A stretch of DNA of 64,000 bases, taken from the NCBI RefSeq assembly GCF_002243515.1, contig NZ_CP022657.1:1261001-1325000 (forward strand), in the 5' to 3' direction. Every line of letters begins with the position of its first letter. Position 1 is the stretch's first letter. The notes beneath the pieces were generated by a model. That model saw only the letters and a program-made list of their open reading frames with translations, was not told the DNA's origin and made no database searches. The position numbers were made by a program, and so were the translations under genes. This document shows positions 51,180 to 61,800 of this stretch, piece after piece. The DNA is from Tumebacillus algifaecis. Its GTDB lineage: Bacteria > Bacillota > Bacilli > Tumebacillales > Tumebacillaceae.

Positions 51180-51442
51180 GCGATGATGGAGAGAGTAAGC
51201 GACTCTGGAAGCGTTCAGGGAGAGAATGTCATAGACTGAAAGCATTCTCACGCGAGCACAGACCGCCGAAGTTCACTCCGTAGCTGCTTGCCTGAACAGT
51301 TTTTCTAAACTTGCGTAGGGTGAGCCGGCAGCAGTCTGCCGTTACCTTTCAACGAAGTGGAGTCATGGAGTGTTTTTCCCATGCTCAAATAGGGTGGTAC
51401 CGCGAAGACCTTTCGTCCCTTGTTGGATGAAGGTCTTTTTTA
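51180..51442 (+). promoter_or_regulatory. T-box riboswitch, tRNA-Phe specific
   Basis: Stem I opens with GATGATGGAGAGAG; the specifier codon TTC is seen in CCGAAGTTCACTCCG at about 51266-51280; the T-box AGGGTGGTACCGCG is at 51391-51404 and overlaps the antiterminator. The terminator GAAGACCTTT...GAAGGTCTTTTTT spans 51404-51442. Uncharged tRNA-Phe should allow read-through into pheST. Confidence 0.95.
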
Positions 51443-51473
51443 TTTTTGGAATCGAGTGCAGGAGGGAACCACG

Positions 51474-52538
51474 ATGAAAGAACAGCTTGTCATGCTGAAA
51501 GAACAAGCGCTGGAAAAGCTGAAAGAGCAGTCAACGCTGCAACAGCTCGGGGATTGGAAAGCGACCTACCTCGGGAAAAAAGGTGAACTGACCGCCGCCT
51601 TGCGCGGGATGAAAGACTTGAGCGCCGAAGAGCGTCCGGTCATCGGGGCGATGGTCAACGAAGTTCGTGAAGCGCTGGAACAGGCGCTCGAAACGAAAGA
51701 AGAGGCGCTCCGACGCGCGGAACGTGAAAAGCGGTTGCGCGAAGAGACGATCGATGTCACGCTCCCAGGCCGCGCGCTTCCGTTGGGCAGCGAACATCCG
51801 CTCAACCGTCTGATCCGCGAGGCGGAAGAGATCTTCTTGGGCCTCGGTTTCCAAATCGCAGAAGGCCCGGAAGTGGAGACGGACTACAACAACTTTGGCG
51901 CACTCAACGTGCCGAAAAACCACCCGGCTCGCGATATGCAAGACACCTTCTACATTTCGGAAGACATGTTGTTGCGCACCCAAACCTCTCCGGTGCAAGG
52001 TCGCGTCCTCCGCGCCAACGTCGAAGCTGCCAAGCAGCGTGGGGAAACGTCGCCACAGCCGGTGCGCATCATCGCGCCAGGGCGCGTGTACCGTCGCGAT
52101 GATGATGACGCGACACACTCTCATGTGTTCATGCAGATCGAAGGGCTCGTCGTGGACCGCAACATCCGCATGAGCGATCTGAAAGGCATCCTGACCACAT
52201 TCACCCAACAGATTTTCGGCAGCGATGTGTCGATCCGCATGCGTCCTTCTTACTTCCCGTTCACCGAACCTTCGACCGAAGTCGATGTCACTTGCTACTC
52301 TTGTGGGGGCGAAGGTTGCCGCATCTGTAAGCAAACGGGTTGGATCGAAATTTTGGGCGCAGGCATGGTACACCCGAACGTGCTGGAGATGGCCGGGTAT
52401 GATCCGGAAGAGTTTACCGGATTTGCATTTGGCATGGGCGTTGAGCGGATTGCAATGCGCCGCTACGGCATCGAAGACATCCGCCATTTCTATACCAACG
52501 ATGTGCGCCTGATGTCGCAGTTCAAGTCTCGGGTATAG
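51474..52538 (+). CDS. pheS: Phenylalanyl-tRNA synthetase alpha subunit
   Basis: 354 aa from the ATG at 51474 with CAGGAGG upstream. N-terminal coiled coil, then class II core: motif 2 region [20 protein letters not shown] and motif 3 [19 protein letters not shown] zinc-ribbon-like [17 protein letters not shown] insertion is present, as in many bacterial PheS. Forms an (alpha-beta)2 enzyme with PheT, 15 bases downstream. Confidence 0.97.
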   Translation: MKEQLVMLKEQALEKLKEQSTLQQLGDWKATYLGKKGELTAALRGMKDLSAEERPVIGAMVNEVREALEQALETKEEALRRAEREKRLREETIDVTLPGRALPLGSEHPLNRLIREAEEIFLGLGFQIAEGPEVETDYNNFGALNVPKNHPARDMQDTFYISEDMLLRTQTSPVQGRVLRANVEAAKQRGETSPQPVRIIAPGRVYRRDDDDATHSHVFMQIEGLVVDRNIRMSDLKGILTTFTQQIFGSDVSIRMRPSYFPFTEPSTEVDVTCYSCGGEGCRICKQTGWIEILGAGMVHPNVLEMAGYDPEEFTGFAFGMGVERIAMRRYGIEDIRHFYTNDVRLMSQFKSRV

Positions 52539-52553
52539 CAGGAGGGAAAATCA

Positions 52554-54980
52554 ATGAAAATCAGCTATCAATGGCTTCGTGAATATGTAGAAATTGACGA
52601 TCTTACCCCGGAGCAGGTGGGAGCACTGCTCACCGACGCTGGCGTTCCGGTCGAAGAGTTCACCCCGCTCAACCTTGGGGTCAAAGGTGTCGTCATCGGC
52701 CACGTCTTAGAGACGCGCCAACATGAAAACGCCGACAAGCTCCGCGTGTGTACGATCGATGCAGGCACGGGCGAACATCTGCAAATCGTCTGCGGTGCAC
52801 CGAATGTGGCACCAGGCCAAAAAGTTCCGGTCGCGGTGATTGGTGCTGAACTGCCGGGCGATTTCAAAATCAAAAGGGCAAAACTGCGCGGCGTAGAATC
52901 GCAAGGTATGCTCTGCTCAGCTAAAGAGATCGGTCTGGATGTGAAGCTCCTGCCGAAAGATCAAACGGAAGGTCTGTATCTTCTGCCGTCCGACGCACCG
53001 ATCGGCACCGAAATCACCGAATACCTGTATCTGAACGATACGGTGCTCGAACTTGAGCTGACCCCGAACCGTTCCGACCTGCTCAACTACCGTGGTGTCG
53101 CGTATGAAGTGGCAGCACTGCTCGGACGCGAAGTGAAGTTGCAAGAAGAGCACCGTCCGCAAGGCACAGGCTCCGCTTCTGTCACCGTCCAAATCGACTC
53201 GGAAAACTGCAGCAAATATTCGGCGCAGGTGATCCGCGGTGTGACGATCGCTGAATCTCCGCTCTGGTTGCAAGCCAAGCTGTTATCGGTCGGCGTTCGT
53301 CCGATCAACAACGTGGTTGACGCCACCAACTTCGTGATGTTCGAAATGGGTCAACCGCTTCATGCGTTTGACCTGAGCAAAGTCGCAGATCAGACGATCA
53401 TCGTGCGTCAAGCGGTCGATGGCGAGAAGCATGTCACCCTCGACGGTGTTGAGCGCAGCCTCGACGATTCGATGCTCGTCATCGCCGATCCGCAAAAAGT
53501 GATCGGGCTGGCTGGCGTCATGGGCGGTGAGAACTCCGAAGTCGATCAAGCGACCCGAGACATCGTGCTGGAATCGGCCTACTTCGATCCGGCGACCACC
53601 CGCAAGACGGGCAAAACGCTCGGTCTGAACTCGGAAGCGCAAAAGCGTTTTGAAAAAGGCATGATCGATCAAGGCATGGTCACGAATGCTCTGCTGCGTG
53701 CCGCCGAGTTGATCGTCGAACTGGCTGGCGGCGAAATTTCCGCTCATCCGGTTGAAGTAGTAAAACGTGCGGCCGAGCCTACTACCTTGTCACTTCGGAC
53801 TGAGCGAGTCAACAAACTGCTCGGCACTGAGATCGCCGAAGAGGAAATGGTCGCGATCTTGCGCCGCCTCGGCTTTGAAGTTTCCGATGTGAAAGTGGAA
53901 GGCACCTATCAGGTGACCGCTCCGACCCGCCGTCCCGACATGGTGCGGGAAGCCGATCTGATCGAAGAGATCGCCCGCGTCTACGGCTATGACAAAATTC
54001 CGGTCACCTTGCCGGAAGGATCGCTCGTGCAAGGGCAACTCAGCCCGATTCAAAAGCTGCGCCGTTCCACACGCGAATTGCTGATCCACTCGGGGATGAC
54101 CGAGGTGGTCACCTACTCGTTGATCAACATCTCCAATTTTGAAAAACTCGGTCTGGCTACTGCCGGTTACGAGAAGCAGTTGAAGCTGATGCACCCGCTG
54201 TCCGAAGATCGCAACTCTTTGCGCACGCACATGTTGCCGTCGCTGGTGGAAGTGGTGCAATACAATCGGAACCGCCGCGAGAACGACCTAGCGATCTTCG
54301 AGATTGGCAAAGTGTTCATCCCGCATGAGATCGACACGGAACTGCCGCAGGAACACTTTTGCGTAGCAGGTCTTGTCACGGGAAGTTTTTCTCCGATCGG
54401 AGTGGGTGAGAAGGCGCGTCCGGTTGACTTTTTCACCGCGAAAGGCATCGTGGAAAACCTGCTGATCGGCCTTGGCATCACCGGAGTGAGCTATGAGCGC
54501 ACCGAACTGCCGGGCATGCACCCAGGCCGTACGGCACGCATCTTCCAAGGCGAGATGACTCTCGGCTTCGTCGGCGGGTTGCATCCAGAAGCGGAAGAAG
54601 CGGCCGAACTGGCTCCGACCTACTATTTCGAACTCGATGTCGAACGTCTGCTCGCCGCCAAACACGGTGCGACCACAATCACCGCATCACTTCCGAAATT
54701 CCCGAGCATGGAGCGTGACATCGCGGTGCTGGTCGATCTTGATGTTCCGGCGGGCAAACTGCTGGATACCATTTATGCGACTGGCGGCGAACTGTTGGTC
54801 AACGCGCGAATCTTCGACTTCTACCAAGGAGCACAAGTGCCAGAAGGGAAAAAATCGATCGCTTACTCGTTGCAGTATCGTTCCTCGGAACGCACGCTGA
54901 CCGATGAAGAGGTCACAGCGGTGCATGACAAAGTGCTCGAGGCGCTCAAGGAATTGTATAACGCTGAACTTCGTGCCTAA
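52554..54980 (+). CDS. pheT: Phenylalanyl-tRNA synthetase beta subunit
   Basis: 808 aa, the usual PheT length. Domains in order: tRNA-binding EMAP-like domain (GHVLETRQHENADKLRVCTI), B3/B4 editing domain, B5 domain (PTRRPDMVREADLIEEIARV), the inactive class II core and the C-terminal anticodon-binding domain (PKFPSMERDIAVLVD). GGAGGGAAAA site. The operon end is not marked by a clear terminator before zapA. Confidence 0.97.
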   Translation: MKISYQWLREYVEIDDLTPEQVGALLTDAGVPVEEFTPLNLGVKGVVIGHVLETRQHENADKLRVCTIDAGTGEHLQIVCGAPNVAPGQKVPVAVIGAELPGDFKIKRAKLRGVESQGMLCSAKEIGLDVKLLPKDQTEGLYLLPSDAPIGTEITEYLYLNDTVLELELTPNRSDLLNYRGVAYEVAALLGREVKLQEEHRPQGTGSASVTVQIDSENCSKYSAQVIRGVTIAESPLWLQAKLLSVGVRPINNVVDATNFVMFEMGQPLHAFDLSKVADQTIIVRQAVDGEKHVTLDGVERSLDDSMLVIADPQKVIGLAGVMGGENSEVDQATRDIVLESAYFDPATTRKTGKTLGLNSEAQKRFEKGMIDQGMVTNALLRAAELIVELAGGEISAHPVEVVKRAAEPTTLSLRTERVNKLLGTEIAEEEMVAILRRLGFEVSDVKVEGTYQVTAPTRRPDMVREADLIEEIARVYGYDKIPVTLPEGSLVQGQLSPIQKLRRSTRELLIHSGMTEVVTYSLINISNFEKLGLATAGYEKQLKLMHPLSEDRNSLRTHMLPSLVEVVQYNRNRRENDLAIFEIGKVFIPHEIDTELPQEHFCVAGLVTGSFSPIGVGEKARPVDFFTAKGIVENLLIGLGITGVSYERTELPGMHPGRTARIFQGEMTLGFVGGLHPEAEEAAELAPTYYFELDVERLLAAKHGATTITASLPKFPSMERDIAVLVDLDVPAGKLLDTIYATGGELLVNARIFDFYQGAQVPEGKKSIAYSLQYRSSERTLTDEEVTAVHDKVLEALKELYNAELRA

Positions 54981-55044
54981 TTGGAGAAGGAATTTTTGCC
55001 ATAGAAGGCGAAGAGTTTGGGGAATACAGAAAGGGGCGATTCCC

Positions 55045-55350
55045 TTGCCTAAGTATCCCAACGGATTTCAAGCCAACGAATCGAACAAGATCAAAGCTGT
55101 GATTTACGGCCAAGACTATCAAATAAAAGGCAAAGCCCCGATCGAACATCTGCGGCTTGTCGCGATGCTCGTTGACCACAAGATGAAAGAAATCGGCGAA
55201 GGGAATCCGCGGCTCGATTTAAACCGAGTCGCGGTGCTCGCCGCCGTCAACGTTGCAGACGAATATTTGAAGCTGCGCCAAGAGTATGAGGACCTGCTGC
55301 GCGTCCTCGAACCTCAGTCCGAACCTCATCCAGGAGATGGCGAAGAGTGA
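55045..55350 (+). CDS. zapA: Cell division protein ZapA
   Basis: 101 aa with a TTG start at 55045 after AAAGGGGCG. Matches ZapA by IKAVIYGQDYQIKGKAPIEH, LVAMLVDHKMKEI and the C-terminal helix VLAAVNVADEYLKLRQEYED. ZapA dimers cross-link FtsZ filaments at mid-cell. In Bacillus subtilis zapA also follows the pheT region and precedes the CvpA-family gene. Stop overlaps the next start. Confidence 0.92.
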   Translation: MPKYPNGFQANESNKIKAVIYGQDYQIKGKAPIEHLRLVAMLVDHKMKEIGEGNPRLDLNRVAVLAAVNVADEYLKLRQEYEDLLRVLEPQSEPHPGDGEE

Positions 55351-55865
55351 CCGATCTTGTGATCGGCGCCTTCCTTGTGGTGGCAGCGTTAAACGGTTTG
55401 CGCAATGGCTTGGTCAAACAGATCATTTCGCTGGTCGGTGTGTTTGTGGCATTTTTCATGGCGCGCAGCTTTACTGACAGCTTGGCTCCGGTGATCGCTA
55501 GGTTTGTGCCGATGCCAACACTTGCGCCCGATCATCCGTTGCAACTGATTCCAGGGCTCAACTTGGAGTCACAATTGCACAACGGCATCGCGTTCATCGT
55601 ACTGTTCCTCGTGATTTTCTTCGCGATCAAATTGCTCGGCAGCGCGCTCGACATGATCGCCAAATTGCCAGGGCTCTCGATTATGAACCGCTTGGCGGGG
55701 CTGGTGCTGGGGGCGATCCTCGGCGTAGTCGTCGCGGCCGTTTTGGTCAATGTGCTGGCGTTGCTACCTTATGAGGGACTGCAAGCTGCACTGGATGGAT
55801 CGCGATTGGCACAGGAGCTTTTGATCAAGTTTCCGTTTTTTAAACTCGATTTGCCGACAGTCTGA
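55347..55865 (+). CDS. CvpA family membrane protein (YshB-like)
   Basis: 172 aa, GTG start overlapping zapA's TGA. Four hydrophobic segments and the family patterns LNGLRNGLVKQIISLVGVF and LGSALDMIAKLPGLSIMNRL. CvpA-type proteins are needed for colicin V production in E. coli and have a poorly defined role in envelope or division. The polX gene that follows in Bacillus is absent here; a terminator at 55883 closes the operon. Confidence 0.9.
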   Translation: MTDLVIGAFLVVAALNGLRNGLVKQIISLVGVFVAFFMARSFTDSLAPVIARFVPMPTLAPDHPLQLIPGLNLESQLHNGIAFIVLFLVIFFAIKLLGSALDMIAKLPGLSIMNRLAGLVLGAILGVVVAAVLVNVLALLPYEGLQAALDGSRLAQELLIKFPFFKLDLPTV

Positions 55866-55882
55866 TCCGATTGTATCGACAC

Positions 55883-55912
55883 AAAGCCCTGGAGCATACT
55901 CCAGGGCTTTTC
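55883..55912 (+). terminator. Terminator after cvpA-like gene
   Basis: AAAGCCCTGGAG - CATA - CTCCAGGGCTTT with TTTTCT tail. Confidence 0.85.
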
Positions 55913-55947
55913 TGTCGTTTCACGTTCGAAATACATTGCAGGAAGAG

Positions 55948-56325
55948 CTAGTCGTTGCGGCGTTCGCTGTGTTTTCCACCGCCCATCATTTTGCCTTTCA
56001 GGTTGCCCGGAATGAACAGGTCGATCAACCCGATCACCAGGGAGGCCAGAATGGCACCTAGCAGTGTGACGTGCATGCCCGGCACAAACCACTGGGCCAC
56101 ATAGATGACAGCAACACTGACGATGAATCCGACAATGCCGCGTCCATACGGCGAGATGTTGCGGCCAAAAAAAGCTTCGACCACCCAACCGATGATGGCA
56201 ATCACCAAAGCGGCGAGAAGCGCAGATGTGAACGACAGGCGCTCAAAGCCTGGTACGAGCAGGCCGACCACCATCAACACCAAGGCGGAAACGATAAAGC
56301 GGACAATAGTTCCAAGGATTGTCAT
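55948..56325 (-). CDS. Phage holin family / YvlD-like membrane protein
   Basis: 125 aa from the ATG at 56325 (AAAGGAGGAC upstream). Four hydrophobic segments with ISPYGRGIVGFIVSVAVIYVA and FVPGMHVTLLGAILASLVIGL, as in the four-TM 'phage holin family' proteins of Paenibacillus and relatives, which are chromosomal and not linked to phages. The C-terminal tail is basic (GKMMGGGKHSERRND). Function unknown. Confidence 0.75.
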   Translation of the reverse strand: MTILGTIVRFIVSALVLMVVGLLVPGFERLSFTSALLAALVIAIIGWVVEAFFGRNISPYGRGIVGFIVSVAVIYVAQWFVPGMHVTLLGAILASLVIGLIDLFIPGNLKGKMMGGGKHSERRND

Positions 56326-56408
56326 CTCTACTTCGTCCTCCTTTTCCATTGATGTGTCTTCCATGTATTCCGTATTCAGTAGAATGTCCATTTTTTTGAA
56401 GGATATGC

Positions 56409-56414
56409 TATAAT
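56409..56414 (+). promoter_or_regulatory. -10 element upstream of mutS2
   Basis: TATAAT 25 bases before the start codon; no good -35 box is seen, though TTTTTTGAAGG lies near the right place. Confidence 0.5.
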
Positions 56415-56439
56415 AGATGAAATTTCGGGGGTGAAATTG

Positions 56440-58791
56440 ATGAATGAACGAGTGCTACGAGTGCTCGAGTATGATAAAATACGCGGTCATGTTGTACGGT
56501 TGGCCAGTTCGTCATTGGGCAAAGCAAGAGCGCAGGAGCTTGCTCCTTCCGCTGATCTGGCCGAGGTTGAAGCCGGGCAGCAGCTCACAGAAGAAGGGGT
56601 CACCGTCTACCGTTTACGCGGTTTGATCCCGCTTGGTGGGATTCATGATAACCGCTCATTGATTCGCCGTGCGGCGCTTGGCGGCATGCTGTCCGCTCAG
56701 GAGATGCTCGATACGGCCGACACGATCATGGCCGGACGCAGGTTGAAGAAATTTTTGCAGGATACGAATGAAGAACAATCATTGCCGGGGATGATGCAGC
56801 TTGCGGAAATGCTGCCAGAGCTAAAGCAGCTCGAAGATGACATTCGCCAAGTGGTGGATGACAATGGTGTGGTTCGCGACACCGCTTCGGCTGACTTGCG
56901 CAAAATTCGTGGGGAGATGCGCGCCCAGCAAGCGCGGATCAAGGAGAAGCTGGAGTCGATTCTTCGCACGCCCGCTTATCAAAAGATGCTGCAAGACCCG
57001 ATCATCACCCAGCGCAATGAGCGCTATTGCGTGCCGGTGAAGGTGGAGTATCGCGGTTCTTTTGACGGGATTGTTCATGATCAGTCGGCATCGGGCAGCA
57101 CGCTTTTTATCGAGCCTGCTTCGGTGGTGCGCTTAGCCAATGCGCTCAAAGAATTGCAGATCAAGGAAGATCGGGAAGTGCAGCGCATTTTACATCAGTT
57201 GTCCGCACAGGTCGGCCAACATGCAGATGAACTGCAAGACGGACAGGACGCGCTGGCTGAACTCGATTTTATTTTTGCCAAGACCGCCTATGCGCGTGAA
57301 CTGCGCGCCGTGCGACCCCAGATGAATGACCAAGGGATCGTGAAAGTCAAACGTGCCCGTCATCCGTTGATCGACCCGAGTGTGGTCGTGCCTTCCGATC
57401 TACGTTTGGGTGAAGATTTTATCCTGCTGGTGATCACAGGCCCGAACACGGGTGGTAAAACGGTGACCCTGAAAACGTTCGGGTTGCTCACCCTGATGGC
57501 GATGTCCGGTTTGCACGTCCCGACCGATGAAAACAGCGTTCTGTCCACTTTTGATGAAGTATTTGCAGACATTGGGGATGAGCAGTCGATCGAACAATCG
57601 CTTTCGACCTTCTCTTCACATATGACCAACATCGTAAAAATTCTGGATCGTGTGGATTTCCGCAGTCTGGTGCTGTTTGACGAATTGGGTGCGGGCACCG
57701 ATCCGACCGAAGGCGCGGCGCTCGCGATGTCGATTCTCGACTTCTTGAAAGAGCGCGGGGTGCGGACCGTCGCGACCACGCACTATTCGGAGTTGAAAGG
57801 GTATGCGTATAACGAACCGAATGCGATCAACGCCTCTGTCGAATTTGATGTGCAAAGTCTGCGCCCTACTTACCGTCTGTTGATCGGGGTGCCGGGCCGT
57901 TCCAACGCGTTTGCGATCTCGGAGCGCCTTGGATTGCGTCGCGAAATCATCGAACTCGCACAATCGCGTTTAACCACTGAGGATGTGGCGGTCGATGAAT
58001 TGATTCGCAAGTTGGAGCAGAATCAGCATATCGCCAACCAAGAACGCGAACAGGCAGAAGTGTTGCGTCGGGATCTGGAAGCGCTGATGGACGAGTTCGA
58101 CAAAGAGAAAGAATCGTTCTACCAGCAGAAAGACCGCCTGATGGAACGAGCAGAAGAGGAAGCTCGCAAAGCGGTACAAAAAGCAGAAAAGGACGCGGCG
58201 GAGATCGTGGAAGAGCTGCGTCGCATTGCGGCTGAAGAGCGTGGGCAGATCAAGGAGCATCGTTTGATCGAACTGCGCAAAGAGCTGGAAGGCAAAGCGC
58301 CGAAGCTCAAACGGGAAGCGAAAAAGCCGAAAGCAATGCCGTCCGACCGTCCGCTGCAAACGGGCGACCATGTGGCGGTGGTGCATCTGGGACAAAAAGG
58401 TCACATTCTCGAAATCAAGGGCAATCAGGTACTCGTTCAGATCGGCATGATCAAGACCAAGGTGAAAAAGGATCAACTGGAACTATTGCCGCCAGAAAAA
58501 GAACCGACCCGCACCATCGTCGGACGCAAAAATGTGGAGGCCAAGCGGGTCAGTTTGGAACTCGATCTGCGGGGAGCCAATGTCGAAGAAGGCATCTATG
58601 CCATCGATAAACGCATTGACGATGCATTGCTGGGCGGTTTGAGCACGATTCATGTCATTCATGGTAAAGGCACCGGAGCCTTGCGCACCGGTGTGCAAGA
58701 ATACTTGCGTACTCACCGCCAAGTCAAATCGTTCCGCTTTGGTGTGGAAGGCGAGGGTGGTAACGGGGTTACGGTTGTCACGCTGAAATAA
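56440..58791 (+). CDS. mutS2: Endonuclease MutS2 / ribosome collision factor
   Basis: 783 aa; ATG at 56440 with GGGGGTG six bases upstream is preferred to the GTG at 56431. The MutS core ATPase has TGPNTGGKTVTLKT (Walker A) and LVLFDELGAGTDPTEGA (Walker B). A long coiled coil (about 515-620) and KOW-like domain follow, and the C-terminus is an Smr domain with LDLRGANVEEGI and HVIHGKGTGALR. MutS2 lacks the mismatch-recognition domain. It limits recombination and, in Bacillus, splits collided ribosomes. Confidence 0.96.
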   Translation: MNERVLRVLEYDKIRGHVVRLASSSLGKARAQELAPSADLAEVEAGQQLTEEGVTVYRLRGLIPLGGIHDNRSLIRRAALGGMLSAQEMLDTADTIMAGRRLKKFLQDTNEEQSLPGMMQLAEMLPELKQLEDDIRQVVDDNGVVRDTASADLRKIRGEMRAQQARIKEKLESILRTPAYQKMLQDPIITQRNERYCVPVKVEYRGSFDGIVHDQSASGSTLFIEPASVVRLANALKELQIKEDREVQRILHQLSAQVGQHADELQDGQDALAELDFIFAKTAYARELRAVRPQMNDQGIVKVKRARHPLIDPSVVVPSDLRLGEDFILLVITGPNTGGKTVTLKTFGLLTLMAMSGLHVPTDENSVLSTFDEVFADIGDEQSIEQSLSTFSSHMTNIVKILDRVDFRSLVLFDELGAGTDPTEGAALAMSILDFLKERGVRTVATTHYSELKGYAYNEPNAINASVEFDVQSLRPTYRLLIGVPGRSNAFAISERLGLRREIIELAQSRLTTEDVAVDELIRKLEQNQHIANQEREQAEVLRRDLEALMDEFDKEKESFYQQKDRLMERAEEEARKAVQKAEKDAAEIVEELRRIAAEERGQIKEHRLIELRKELEGKAPKLKREAKKPKAMPSDRPLQTGDHVAVVHLGQKGHILEIKGNQVLVQIGMIKTKVKKDQLELLPPEKEPTRTIVGRKNVEAKRVSLELDLRGANVEEGIYAIDKRIDDALLGGLSTIHVIHGKGTGALRTGVQEYLRTHRQVKSFRFGVEGEGGNGVTVVTLK

Positions 58792-58792
58792 G

Positions 58793-58838
58793 AAAAATCT
58801 CCCGACCTATCGAAATAGGTCGGGAGATTTTTTATTGT
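58793..58838. terminator. Strong bidirectional terminator
   Basis: AAAAATCTCCCGACCTAT - CGAA - ATAGGTCGGGAGATTTTT, between convergent mutS2 and PBP genes. Confidence 0.95.
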
Positions 58839-61800
58839 GATGGTATGCCGCTCGCGACGGCAGAAGGGGCAGATTGCTTGCCATTTCCATCGGTTGCGAG
58901 TATACGGTAGAAGTATTTTTGACCGGTGGAAAGTCCGGTGTCAAAATATCCGTTGTCGCTTGTCGTTCCAAGTGCAACCCAGGTTGCTCCATCGGTGCTG
59001 CGTTCGATCTTATAAGAGACGGCCCCTTTGGATAGCTTCCAACCGATGACGAGCGAATTGCCCGATTTCGGGTCGGTGACCGTTACCCCAGCGGGAGCCT
59101 GTACTGGCTGGTCAGGATTGTTTTCACCATCGTTGCCGTTCAGTGCGCCTGGTACAGCTGAGGACATATTCGATTCTTTACCGCCAGCGATCGAGGCGAC
59201 TTTGTAGAAGAAAGTCACACCTGGCAAGGCGCTGACATCATCAAATGAGGTGCCGTTGCTGTTGCCGATTTTTTGATAGGAGCCAGCAGGTTCGGTGCTG
59301 CGATAGATCGCATAGCTGGTCGCACCTTGCGCCGGCTGCCAGAGCACGGTCACGCCCATCGTGCCCGCTTGGGTTTTAATCCCGGTTGGCGGTGCCAATT
59401 GTACGGCGCCTGGGGTGGCGGTTACCGTTTGACTCGGATCGGATTGCAGACCTTCTTTGTCGATCGAGACGATGCGGTACGCGTACAACTTGCCTTTTTG
59501 TACGGCGGTGTCGGTATACATCGTGTCTTTGACTTCGCTCACGATCTGGAAAGGACCGGCTTCACTGTCTGCACGAAGCACGAGGTAGCTTTTTGCATCT
59601 GCTACACGGTTCCAAGCGATCGAGATGGAGGAGTCGGACGTGTTGGTGATTTTTACATTGCTCGGAACGCGAGTGGTACCCAGTTCCTCGATGCCGCTGC
59701 GCGGGTCTTTGTCGCTCGGCAGTTCTTTTTCATGGTCGAGCGGCAGCCAGCGCTTGTCGTTGTTCGGCAATGTGTATTTCTCGCGCTTGATGAAGATTCC
59801 CTCTTTGACCAGATAGGAAGGAGTATCGTCTTTTGCGAGGTATTTCTTGTCGCCGACTTCATAATATTTAGCTTTGACGTGCACGGCACATTGCTCAGTC
59901 GGTTCGGTACCCGCGATGAACAACTCGGACGAGACCGTATGCTCCGCTTGGCAGAGTTCGGTTGGAATTTTCCCGGAGAGTCTGCAGACGGTCACTTGAC
60001 GGACACCGCCCGGATTGCCAGGGAAGCTTTTGGTGCGGTTGTCGATCATCGGCAAAATGTCGGTCATGATCGAACTCCATAACGTCTTGGGCAAGTTCTT
60101 CTGATACGCGCTTTGCAACGTATAGGGGATGTTATAGCCAGCCCAAATGCCAAGGGTCACGTCAGGAGTATAGCCGACAAACCAAGCGTCTTTGTCAACG
60201 TCGGTAGAACCTGTTTTGCCCGCGACTTCGTAGCCAGAGAACTTCGCACCGATATCAGAGGCTGTACCTTTGCGCACAACGTCTTTTAACATATCGGTCA
60301 GGATGTACGAGGTGTTTGGATTGAATACTTGCGTTGTGATGCTTTCGTGTTTATAGATCGATTTGCCTTCGCGATCGTTAATCAGTTCGATCATGTAGGC
60401 GTCAGATGAAGCGCCCATGTTTGGAAGCGTTGAAAAGGCGTGGGTCGCTTCCGTGACGGTCAAGCCGTGCGAGAGACCACCGATGGCAGCGGCGAGGTTG
60501 GCATCGGTATCTTCGAGTGTGGTAACACCCATTTGACGGAGGAAATCAAGTCCGACCGCCGGAGTCAGATCATGGAATACTTTTAATGCCGGAATGTTGT
60601 AGGACTGTTCCAGCGCGGTGCGGACGGTCATCAATCCGTGGAATTTGCTGTCCCAGTTTTTCGGAAAATACTTGCCGTCTGCTGCGTTTAGATCGGGCCA
60701 GACCATCGGCACATCGTCGATGGCACTACCGGAGCCGATCATCTTTTTCTCCAGAGCTGGGCCGTAGACGGCGATCGGCTTCATCGTCGAACCTGGCTGA
60801 CGGGGCTGAGTCGTATGGTTGACTTGGTCGATCTCATATTTGCGACCGCCGGCCATGCTGAGAATTTTGCCCGTTTTGTTTTCGATCAATGTCGCGCCGG
60901 ACTGCATCATCGCATTCTCGACTTCGATCTGTTTCCCGGAGTTGTCGGTCACCGTGTAGGAGATGTTATCCGGATAAAGTTGGTCATTATCGATCACAGA
61001 GTCGAGCTTGTTTTGCATCTTGCGGTTGATGGTGGTGTGGATTTCATATCCGCCGCGAAACAGTGCTTCGCGCGCTTTGTCAAGCGAATCATATTTACCT
61101 GTATCGAACAGTTTTCCTGCTGCTCTCGTTTCCACTTCTGCAACCAGATGGGCAAACTCGCCGCCTTGGACTGACGTTTTTTCTTTTTGAGCCGTGATGT
61201 CGGCGCCTACATCGTACGCCTTGGCTTCCTGATATTCTTGTGGAGTGATAAATTGCGCTTCAAGCATCCCTTGCAAGATATACTCTTGGCGCTCTAAGGT
61301 TGCTTCAAAATTGGTATACGGATTAAATAAACTCGGATTGTTCGGCAACGCCGCTAAGACCGTGGACTGTGCCAGATTGAGGTCTTTGGATGGAATGCCG
61401 AAGATCGCTTTGGATGCCCGCTCGATTCCGTACAGATTGGACGGGCCGGACTTGCCGAAGTAAATCCAATTTAAATAGGTAAGCATGATTTCATCTTTGC
61501 CCAAGCGCTGTTCAAGTTGAATCGCCAGTGCTGCTTCCTGTACCTTGCGTTCGATGGAGCGTTCTTGCTCTGGGAACATCGCATTTTTGATCGTTTGCTG
61601 CGTGATCGTCGATGCGCCGGAGACAATGTTACCACCGAGCAGGTTTTGTGCTGTTGCACGGGCGATGGCGTACGGATTGACGCCGAAATGCTTGTAAAAA
61701 TCTTTGTCTTCTGCAGCGACGAACGCATCAACAATATAGGGTGAAGTATCTTGAAGTGATTTGATTATTTCACGGTCGCCGTCACCTTGCAGTTCAAACA

